Of a stretch of DNA of 20,778 nt, positions 14,788 to 20,778 are shown piece by piece. A program made the translations under genes and the position numbers. The stretch is from an uncultured Clostridia bacterium (GTDB taxonomy: Bacteria > Bacillota > Clostridia > Christensenellales > Aristaeellaceae). The first letter of the stretch is position 1. Each line of letters opens with the position of its first letter. Below the pieces are notes generated by a model. It saw only the letters and a program-made list of their open reading frames with translations. It was not told the origin of the DNA and ran no database searches. The stretch covers positions 1-20,778 of the forward strand of contig CAKTXP010000026.1 of NCBI GenBank assembly GCA_934631055.1, written 5' to 3'.

Positions 14788-16269
14788 TTACAGCTTGATT
14801 GCGCGTTCATAAAGTACCTCGCCGGTCTGTTTATCCAGAACTGCTGCGTATACATCCGTTCCTGACGGTACGTTCAAATTGAAACTGCCGTCAGTTCCCG
14901 TGACGGCTGCATCTCCCGTTTCTTTGTCCAGCGAAACGCTTCCAAACGAAGTGGACAAGCTTCCCTCGCCTACGCATTCCCCGATGGACGCGCCGGCTCT
15001 GTCTATAATCGCCATGTAGGCTTCTTCTCCGGAATCGGGTAACTGTTCAAGCGGCATCAGCGAATCCGACCAGACCGCCTCGTCCGCATCCTCAGGCATC
15101 AAATGTCTGCGCCCCGCATTTTGGAGCAACTGCATTTTGCGTTGATCTGCACCGACCTTGGACCCCTCCGGAACCAGCAGAACGGTGCTAAAGGACGGAT
15201 CAGCAAGCAACATCAGGAAATTATCCGCCTCTGTTTCTTCACAGATACTCTTCAATTTCTCCGAACGATACGCCGCGTAGCCCGTATCCCATGAAGCATA
15301 GGCTTCTTCACCGCGATGGTTCGGCAGATCATACGTTTCAGTCAGATAACATCCGAGGAAATCCGTCACCTTCCATGCACCGGAAGGGTTCAGATGAGAG
15401 CCGGGGTCGTAACAATCCGTGCTGTAATCGACCACCTGATCCATGAAAACAAAATCAATATACTCGATCCCGTATTCATCTGCCATGTATGTAACGGCGT
15501 TGGTGTAGAGCTGTTCATCGTTGTTATTCTTGCAAGGATACGGCAGGTCAGTCAGCAGTACGCGAATCCCCCTGTCGCTGCAATACTCGATGAAGCGACG
15601 AAGATACACAAAGCCATAGCCTTGTTCATCCGCCACACTATAGCTGATTTCGTATGTATCCGGTTCGGCAACCGCGATATTGCGTTCGCCGCCAAGCTCC
15701 CTCTCGTAATTTGGGCTGATATCCCGCGCCGAAAGGTCGCTCCAACGGTCATGATACTTGATGAACGGCACAATAAACTCTGCCCGCAAATCCATGTAGC
15801 GCTGTCCGGTCTTGTCCGTCATCAACGGATCATCCGTCAGGTCGTAGATAGCTTCCAATTTCGTTCGGTTAAGCGGGAAGCCGTCCAAGCCCGTATGCAG
15901 ATCGCTGCTGGAATCGCCGAGCTTCGCCTGTTCCCAAATCTGGTTAACGTCCAGCACAACGACCTTTGGATTGCACACGAGGAGCGCGTTGCGCATCACC
16001 CAATAAGACGCCGGAATCGTCAGGTTATAGTTGGCAAGGTTATAGGATGCAATGCCGTAATCTTCCCACAGCTCCATCGGATAGATTCCGCTGTAAGCAT
16101 GGCTGTCTCCGAAAAACAGCACGTCAACCTGATCCGCCTTCTGCATGAACGGCGTGATTTTTTCCCTGCTTCCTTTGTATTCAAGCAGACGGCTAAGCCC
16201 CGCAAGCAAAGCAAGCAGCCCCAGCAAAAACACCACGCCGGACAGTATACTTTTCATCGTTTTTTTCAT
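14788..16269 (-). CDS. Membrane-anchored SGNH/DltD-AlgX-like protein, MBOAT partner
   Basis: A 493-residue protein with an N-terminal membrane anchor (about residues 7-29) and an extracytoplasmic SGNH-like domain. It has the nucleophile motif FFGDSHAYSG (S56), a LANYNLTIPASYW block II-like segment, and the catalytic pair D288 and H292 in DPGSHLNPSG. This is the pattern of DltD and AlgX/AlgJ-like partners of MBOAT acyltransferases, which move acyl groups onto surface polymers. The last 90 or so residues form a beta-rich, Ig-like tail with an unknown role. The frame is open upstream, but the ATG at 16269 follows GAGGTG and sits 10 nt after the MBOAT stop, so the two genes are coupled. Confidence 0.8.
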   Translation of the reverse strand: MKKTMKSILSGVVFLLGLLALLAGLSRLLEYKGSREKITPFMQKADQVDVLFFGDSHAYSGIYPMELWEDYGIASYNLANYNLTIPASYWVMRNALLVCNPKVVVLDVNQIWEQAKLGDSSSDLHTGLDGFPLNRTKLEAIYDLTDDPLMTDKTGQRYMDLRAEFIVPFIKYHDRWSDLSARDISPNYERELGGERNIAVAEPDTYEISYSVADEQGYGFVYLRRFIEYCSDRGIRVLLTDLPYPCKNNNDEQLYTNAVTYMADEYGIEYIDFVFMDQVVDYSTDCYDPGSHLNPSGAWKVTDFLGCYLTETYDLPNHRGEEAYASWDTGYAAYRSEKLKSICEETEADNFLMLLADPSFSTVLLVPEGSKVGADQRKMQLLQNAGRRHLMPEDADEAVWSDSLMPLEQLPDSGEEAYMAIIDRAGASIGECVGEGSLSTSFGSVSLDKETGDAAVTGTDGSFNLNVPSGTDVYAAVLDKQTGEVLYERAIKL

Positions 16270-16279
16270 ATCCGGCACC

Positions 16280-17842
16280 TCAGAACTGGTAGTAGATGAA
16301 GCCGGCTTCACTGAAACCGCTTCCCCACACACCAAAGACCAGCACTGCGAGGATAAGCGCGTAAAGCAGTACCCATCGCACGGGTTTGCGAAGATGGATC
16401 AGAGCGTCCCGAACCGGAACGCCCCGTTCCTGAGCCAGAGAAACGCCGAAAAGCAGCAGCGTAAAACAGCCGACGACCACTATGTCAGCCATCGGCAGAC
16501 CGGATGCCGCGAACCACGCGCGGGTGATCTGTTTCGGACGGAAATCCGTCACAATGCTTCCCAACATGAAAAGCGCATCCCCCGCGCGCGCACAGCGGTC
16601 AAAGAACCAACCGATATTAACGATTACGAAAGTCCTAAGCACTCGAAAGATATGGAAACCACGGGACGCCGTCAGCGCAGTATACTTCTTGTCAAAGCAC
16701 TTGTAAGCGGGTTCAATCAGTGCCGAAACGGCAAGCAGAACGCCATTATACAGTCCCCACAGGATGTAATTGGCGGTCGCTCCATGCCAGAGACCTACCA
16801 GCAAAAACACGAGAATATTGCCCAGCGCCGCCGGAATCCCGCGCGCGAACTCCGAACCAAAACGCTTTTTTGCGGCTTTGGAAAGCTTTCCCATCGTCTT
16901 GGTCAGCGCGAACGGATAGAACACATAATCCCGCATCCACGCGCCCAGACTGATATGCCAGCGCCGCCAGAAATCCGCAAGGGATACGGCGAAATACGGG
17001 CGCTTGAAATTCGGCGCCAGATGGATGCCGAAAAGTTCCGCGATGCCCGTCACCAAATCAATTCCGCCGGAAAAATCACAGTATTGCTGTAAAGAATACG
17101 TCAGCACGCCAACGAGCGCCGCCGCTCCGCCGATGCTCCCCGCTTCCGCGGAAAAGACGGCGTCCACAAGCGGCATAACCCGATCTGCAAGAACCAGCTT
17201 CTTGAGTAAGCCCCAGAAGATCAGCACAACGCCGCGCTGAATCGTCTCCGCGTCAAATTCATGCGGTTCCGTCAGCTGATGGGCAAGCGCGTCATAGCGC
17301 CCGATAGGTCCCTGAATCAGCTGTGGAAAAAACGAAACAAACAGACAGAATTTTGCCGGATTGCGTTCGGGCTTTGTCTTTCCGTTGTATACATCCAGCA
17401 GATAGCCTGTGGACTGAAAGGTGTAAAACGAAATGCCTAGTGGCAACAACAGCCCCAGCGGAGACGCACCGAGCCATCCGCGAACATCATCCGTATACTT
17501 GAGTACGGCGAGAATTGCAAAATTGAGCAATAGCGCTCCCAGCATCCATACACGCTTGCGCTTTTTCGCCGCCGCGCGCACATTCTTCCGTTCTGCCGGT
17601 GCAAGGTTCTCCTTTGAGGCGCTTATCTGTGCTTCACAGCGTTCCGTGATCTGCCCGATGCGCAGAGCGGCTCCCCAGACGCTCAGCGCCGTAAGCAGGA
17701 TGAACGGCAGGCAGGATGCCGCACGGGATGCGTAAAACCCCAAGCTGACCGCCAGCAGTACAATCCATCGGGCGCACCGCGGCGCCAAATAGTAGATTAC
17801 GCTGCATGCCGCGCCGTAGCCTGCAAGCTGAAACAGCGACAT
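16280..17842 (-). CDS. MBOAT-family O-acyltransferase (AlgI/DltB-like)
   Basis: A 520-residue polytopic membrane protein of the membrane-bound O-acyltransferase family. It contains the family's PLGISFYTFQSTGYLLDVY (134-152), FFPQLIQGPIGR (171-182), FWRRWHISLGAWMRDYVFYP (291-310) and the catalytic histidine H353 in LLVGLWHGATANYILWG. Such proteins pass acyl groups across the membrane to a partner SGNH protein, here the next gene. There are no dltA/dltC genes nearby, so acetylation of a polysaccharide is more likely than teichoic acid D-alanylation, but this is inference. The start follows AAGGA with a 5-nt spacer, 98 nt downstream of glyS. I see no terminator or promoter in that gap, so read-through from glyS is possible. 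Confidence 0.9.
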   Translation of the reverse strand: MSLFQLAGYGAACSVIYYLAPRCARWIVLLAVSLGFYASRAASCLPFILLTALSVWGAALRIGQITERCEAQISASKENLAPAERKNVRAAAKKRKRVWMLGALLLNFAILAVLKYTDDVRGWLGASPLGLLLPLGISFYTFQSTGYLLDVYNGKTKPERNPAKFCLFVSFFPQLIQGPIGRYDALAHQLTEPHEFDAETIQRGVVLIFWGLLKKLVLADRVMPLVDAVFSAEAGSIGGAAALVGVLTYSLQQYCDFSGGIDLVTGIAELFGIHLAPNFKRPYFAVSLADFWRRWHISLGAWMRDYVFYPFALTKTMGKLSKAAKKRFGSEFARGIPAALGNILVFLLVGLWHGATANYILWGLYNGVLLAVSALIEPAYKCFDKKYTALTASRGFHIFRVLRTFVIVNIGWFFDRCARAGDALFMLGSIVTDFRPKQITRAWFAASGLPMADIVVVGCFTLLLFGVSLAQERGVPVRDALIHLRKPVRWVLLYALILAVLVFGVWGSGFSEAGFIYYQF

Positions 17843-17940
17843 TTTCTTCCTTCTCCTTCAAAAGCGCCACAGGCTTTTCTTCCTCCCGCACACTTGTTTC
17901 GCAAGCTTGCTGTTTCAGCCCAAGCTGCGCCTTTCGATTT

Positions 17941-19338
17941 TTAATATTCGATCTTCTTCTGAATGTAGGCAACCAGCTCGTCGATGTGAACGTGTTCCTG
18001 CTCCATCGTGTCGCGGTCGCGCACCGTCACCACGCCGGTCTCCAGCGTGTCGAAATCGACCGTGATGCACATCGGCGTGCCGATCTCGTCCTGACGGCGG
18101 TAGCGCTTGCCGATGGAACCCGTCTCGTCGTAATCCACCATGAAGTGCTTGGAGAGCATGTCGTAGACCTCGCCCGCCTTCTCGCCGCACTTGTTCTTCT
18201 GAAGCGGCAGGACGGCGCACTTGTACGGCGCCAGCGCCGGATGGAAGTGCATGACGACGCGCGTGTCGCCGCCTTCAAGCTCCTGCTCCTCATACGCTTC
18301 GCAGAGGAACGCCAGCGCCGCGCGATCCGCGCCGAGGGACGGCTCGATGACGTACGGAATGACCTTCTCGCCCGTCGTCGGGTTCAGGTACTCCATGCTC
18401 TTGCCGGAGGTCGTCTGATGCGCCTTCAGGTCGAAATCCGTGCGGTCGGCAACGCCCCAAAGCTCGCCCCAGCCGAACGGGAACAGATACTCGAAGTCCG
18501 TCGTCGCCTTGGAATAGTGCGCCAGCTCTTCCGGCTTGTGGTCGCGCAGGCGCAGATGCTCTTCCTTGATGCCCAGCCCCTTGAGCCACTCGTGGCAGTA
18601 GCTGCGCCAGTAGCTGAACCACTCCAGATCCGTTCCCGGCATGCAGAAGAACTCAAGCTCCATCTGCTCGAACTCGCGGATGCGGAAGATGAAGTTGCCC
18701 GGCGTGATCTCGTTGCGGAAGCTCTTGCCGACCTGGCATACGCCGAACGGCAGCTTGCGGCGCGTCGTGCGCGCGACGTTCGGGAAGTTGACGAAGATAC
18801 CCTGAGCCGTCTCCGGACGCAGATAGATCTCGTTGCTCGCGTCCTCGGTCACGCCCTGATGGGTCTTGAACATCATGTTGAACTTGCGGATGCCGGTAAA
18901 GTCATGCTTGCCGCAGGTCGGGCAGGGGATATTCTTCTCCTCGATAAACGCCTCCAGCTGTTCGTTTGTCCAGCCGTCCGCTTCGATGTCCTCGCCGTTC
19001 GCCTTTGCCCAGTCCTCGATGAGCTTGTCCGCGCGGAAACGCGCCTTGCAGGCTTTGCAGTCCATCAGCGGGTCGTTGAAGTTGCCGACGTGTCCGCTCG
19101 CCACCCAAACCTGACGATTCATCAAGATTGCGCAGTCGATGCCGACGTTGTACTTGTTCTCCTGAACGAACTTCTTCCACCACGCGCGCTTGACGTTGTT
19201 CTTGAATTCAACGCCCAGAGGGCCGTAGTCCCAGGAGTTCGCCAAGCCGCCGTAGATCTCCGAGCCGGGGAACACGAAGCCGCGTCCCTTGCACAGCGCG
19301 ACGAGCTTGTCCATCGTGTCGTTCTGCACCTTTGCCAT
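17941..19338 (-). CDS. glyS: Glycyl-tRNA synthetase (dimeric type)
   Basis: The class II alpha2-type enzyme that charges tRNA-Gly with glycine. The 465-residue protein has the family N-terminus [22 protein letters not shown], a zinc-finger-like pair CKAC and CPTC, motif 2 FRNEI in [14 protein letters not shown], motif 3 [14 protein letters not shown], and a C-terminal anticodon-binding domain from about residue 350. The frame continues upstream, but that stretch is the T-box leader. The ATG at 19338 follows GAAGGG with a 6-nt spacer and begins at the conserved region. Expression should depend on uncharged tRNA-Gly through the T-box at 19370-19548. Confidence 0.97.
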   Translation of the reverse strand: MAKVQNDTMDKLVALCKGRGFVFPGSEIYGGLANSWDYGPLGVEFKNNVKRAWWKKFVQENKYNVGIDCAILMNRQVWVASGHVGNFNDPLMDCKACKARFRADKLIEDWAKANGEDIEADGWTNEQLEAFIEEKNIPCPTCGKHDFTGIRKFNMMFKTHQGVTEDASNEIYLRPETAQGIFVNFPNVARTTRRKLPFGVCQVGKSFRNEITPGNFIFRIREFEQMELEFFCMPGTDLEWFSYWRSYCHEWLKGLGIKEEHLRLRDHKPEELAHYSKATTDFEYLFPFGWGELWGVADRTDFDLKAHQTTSGKSMEYLNPTTGEKVIPYVIEPSLGADRAALAFLCEAYEEQELEGGDTRVVMHFHPALAPYKCAVLPLQKNKCGEKAGEVYDMLSKHFMVDYDETGSIGKRYRRQDEIGTPMCITVDFDTLETGVVTVRDRDTMEQEHVHIDELVAYIQKKIEY

Positions 19339-19369
19339 GGAAAACCCTTCTTTCTCTCGTCTTTCGGGA

Positions 19370-19454
19370 ACAAAACAAAGAACCGCGCAAGACGCCGCCC
19401 CGAATCCGCGCCCACGCATGGATTCAAGGGACGAAAGACTATCTTCCGCGGTTC
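19370..19454 (-). terminator. T-box-controlled terminator ahead of glyS
   Basis: GAACCGCG of the T-box (19447-19454) can pair instead with CGCGGTTC (19380-19387), with a long inner stem that includes GAATCC/GGATTC, followed by TTTGTTTTG. It is mutually exclusive with the antiterminator. Confidence 0.8.
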
Positions 19455-19548
19455 CACCCTTGTTGGCATGTTGAAAAAGCATGCCCACTTTTATTTTTCT
19501 CTTTTGCGCGCCTCGCTCCGGGCTGCCAACCCCCTCAACGCGATTTGC
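19370..19548 (-). promoter_or_regulatory. T-box riboswitch leader, glycine-specific
   Basis: On the minus strand the canonical T-box AAGGGTGGAACCGCGG (19446-19461) is present. It forms an antiterminator: AAGGG pairs with CCCTT, with an 8-bp GCGGAAGA/TCTTTCGT helix across the UGGAACC bulge. The bulge UGGA matches a tRNA 3' end UCCA, which fits the U73 discriminator of tRNA-Gly. Stem III is GGCATG/CATGCC (about 19465-19486). Candidate glycine specifiers are GGC (19510-19512) or GGA (19517-19519), but I cannot place the specifier loop with certainty. Only about 87 nt separate the expected transcription start from the T-box, so Stem I is short. Confidence 0.9.
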
Positions 19549-19554
19549 AAGCTC

Positions 19555-19583
19555 ATCATACTAAAAAAACCGGGATTTGTCAA
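19555..19583 (-). promoter_or_regulatory. Promoter of the glyS T-box leader
   Basis: On the minus strand TTGACA (19578-19583), 17 nt, then TATGAT (19555-19560). It lies between the citC stop and the T-box, with the start expected near 19548. Confidence 0.8.
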
Positions 19584-19614
19584 CCATCTTCCCCGCAGAA
19601 AGCGCCGCTTTTTC

Positions 19615-20661
19615 TCAGTGATGCACGACGTCCTCCGCCGCGCAGATCCGCGCGACGGCGTTCTTCCCCTCTTCCCCGCTCAGGTACGCATACGTCGTTT
19701 CGGGAACGAGCGGTCTGATGGCTTCCATCTGCCCGTCGTGAATGAGCTGGCGGACATGCGACGCGCTGATGGCTTCGCCCTGCGCCTGCGCGCGCGGAAT
19801 GATGACCAGCCCGATCCCCGCCTGGGGCAGAACCTGCGACAGCGCGTCATTGTACAGGCTCGTCGTGTGAGAAAACGGTTCTTCGCCGACATAGCGCCGC
19901 GTCAAATTCAGCGCCGCCGCAATGCGCGTGAACAGCGTCGCGTCCAGCGCCGCATGCGTTTTCGTCACTAAATCGCCGTCCTTGAGGAAGTAGGACGGGA
20001 ACGTCGCAGACGAGATCATATAGCTTCCCGAAGAAACGACCGAAACGTTCCCATATTTTTCCGCCGCGGCTTTGACCATCGCCATCCTGTCCTTGAATGG
20101 AACGAGCGAACGATCCTCGCTCAGCACGAACAGCACGACGCGGGCGTTCTCCCGCGCGGCGCGCTCCAAAAGCGCCGCATGCCCCAGCGTAAACGGATTC
20201 GCGTTCATCACCAAAGCCGCGCCGGGTTCTTCCCCCGCATAAGGCGCAAGCGATTGCAGATAGCGCTTAAAGCCGTCGCGCCGATTTTCCATAAAGACCA
20301 GCCTGCCCTCAACCCGTGCGATCTCCGTAAAGCCCAGCGGCGCAAAGAACTTCGCGCTGTCCGCCTTGGTGTAGAGAAAGAGGTGCGTGTTGCCGCGCTC
20401 AAGCTGTACCTGAACCAGATGCGCAACGATGACCGCCATCAGCCCCTCGCCGCGGTGCGCACTGTCTACTGCCAGACAACGGAGCGTGTTTTCAAATAAC
20501 GATCCGGTCGCAATCATGCCGCCGTCCTCGTCATAAATCGCGGCGGAATAGGTGATGTTGCGGTCGCGCTCAATGCCTTCCTGCTTGAGCAGGGCTTCCA
20601 TCTGCGCCATGGCACGCCTGTTTGAGTGGGAAATCGGTACGGCAAAATATTCGTCCATCAT
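19615..20661 (-). CDS. citC: [Citrate (pro-3S)-lyase] ligase-like protein (CitC family)
   Basis: A 348-residue protein with the CitC architecture. An N-terminal GNAT domain (about 1-130) has the acetyl-CoA motif VDSAHRGEGLM. A C-terminal nucleotidyltransferase domain (about 145-348) has NPFTLGH (the HxGH-type ATP motif with T in place of the first H) and ISASHVRQLI (the ISxSxxR motif). CitC acetylates the prosthetic group of the citrate lyase acyl carrier protein using acetate and ATP. No citD, citE, citF, citX or citG is in the window, so it is an orphan here and might serve another enzyme. The start follows AGGAG with a 7-nt spacer; a second ATG comes directly after it. No clear terminator separates it from the glyS promoter. 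Confidence 0.85.
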   Translation of the reverse strand: MMDEYFAVPISHSNRRAMAQMEALLKQEGIERDRNITYSAAIYDEDGGMIATGSLFENTLRCLAVDSAHRGEGLMAVIVAHLVQVQLERGNTHLFLYTKADSAKFFAPLGFTEIARVEGRLVFMENRRDGFKRYLQSLAPYAGEEPGAALVMNANPFTLGHAALLERAARENARVVLFVLSEDRSLVPFKDRMAMVKAAAEKYGNVSVVSSGSYMISSATFPSYFLKDGDLVTKTHAALDATLFTRIAAALNLTRRYVGEEPFSHTTSLYNDALSQVLPQAGIGLVIIPRAQAQGEAISASHVRQLIHDGQMEAIRPLVPETTYAYLSGEEGKNAVARICAAEDVVHH

Positions 20662-20694
20662 AGCGTTTCTCCTGAGATGATTCTTGATGATCCG

Positions 20695-20703
20695 ATTATA
20701 TCA
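20695..20703 (-). promoter_or_regulatory. Extended -10 promoter of the citC-like gene
   Basis: On the minus strand TGATATAAT, a perfect TATAAT with an extended TG, lies 33 nt before the start codon. The region where the -35 box should be (about 20718-20723) matches poorly, which is tolerable for an extended -10 promoter. Confidence 0.55.
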
Positions 20704-20737
20704 TGAAAAACCGAAAAGCGATAGGAAAACCGCCAGC

Positions 20738-20766
20738 TTGCATAGAGAAAAGGATTCTGCTAAAAT
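20738..20766 (+). promoter_or_regulatory. Weak divergent promoter candidate at the right edge
   Basis: TTGCAT (20738-20743), 17 nt, then TAAAAT (20761-20766) on the plus strand. The -35 match is only 3 of 6. If real, it would serve a gene beyond the window, back to back with citC. Confidence 0.3.
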
Positions 20767-20778
20767 AAGCGGGAAAGA

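Noticed and set aside
17806..19971. A 721-codon open frame on the plus strand across glyS and its neighbours
   Set aside because: It is antisense to glyS, part of the MBOAT gene and the T-box leader. It has arginine/leucine/valine-rich shadow composition, and the minus-strand genes have clear family motifs and ribosome binding sites.

Overview
This is a GC-rich chromosomal window from a Gram-positive Bacillota, most likely a member of the Clostridia. The evidence is AGGAGG-type ribosome binding sites, a T-box leader ahead of a dimeric-type glycyl-tRNA synthetase, intrinsic terminators behind most transcription units, a TTG start on rimO, and close relatives of clostridial core genes. I cannot name the genus. 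Every recognisable gene except the first lies on the minus strand, so the window is read right to left.

Layout from the left. Positions 1-233 hold a probable promoter and leader for a minus-strand gene beyond the edge, plus the promoter of the only plus-strand gene (234-1487), a DUF7309/DUF6930-type protein of unknown function with its own terminator. Positions 1488-2153 are a decayed region with an IS110-like transposase remnant and several hairpins. Positions 2154-4929 are a two-gene surface-polysaccharide unit, an initiating sugar-phosphate transferase followed by glf, driven by a perfect TTGACA-17-TATAAT promoter. Positions 4964-7869 are a coupled operon: rlmA, ltaE, and a membrane-anchored ComEC-type metallo-beta-lactamase-fold protein that has lost the expected metal ligands. 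An Eis-like acetyltransferase (8045-9268) lies between two related hairpin-rich intergenic elements (7891-8035 and 9373-9598). Positions 9608-13889 are a tight rimO-pgsA-cinA-recA cluster with 4-nt overlaps. Then come a small VanZ-like membrane protein (14047-14499) and an SGNH (DltD/AlgX-like) plus MBOAT acyltransferase pair (14788-17842). At the right are glyS with its T-box leader (17941-19583) and an orphan citC-like gene (19615-20661).

Much of the content is housekeeping: DNA repair, phospholipid synthesis, rRNA and ribosomal-protein modification, and tRNA charging. Two modules concern the cell envelope: sugar transferase/Glf, and MBOAT/SGNH. I see no prophage, CRISPR array, toxin-antitoxin pair or complete mobile element. 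The less ordinary items are the palindromic hairpin elements around the Eis-like gene, the ligand-less MBL-fold protein, the very compact T-box leader, and two places where a promoter is nested in the terminator of the upstream unit.
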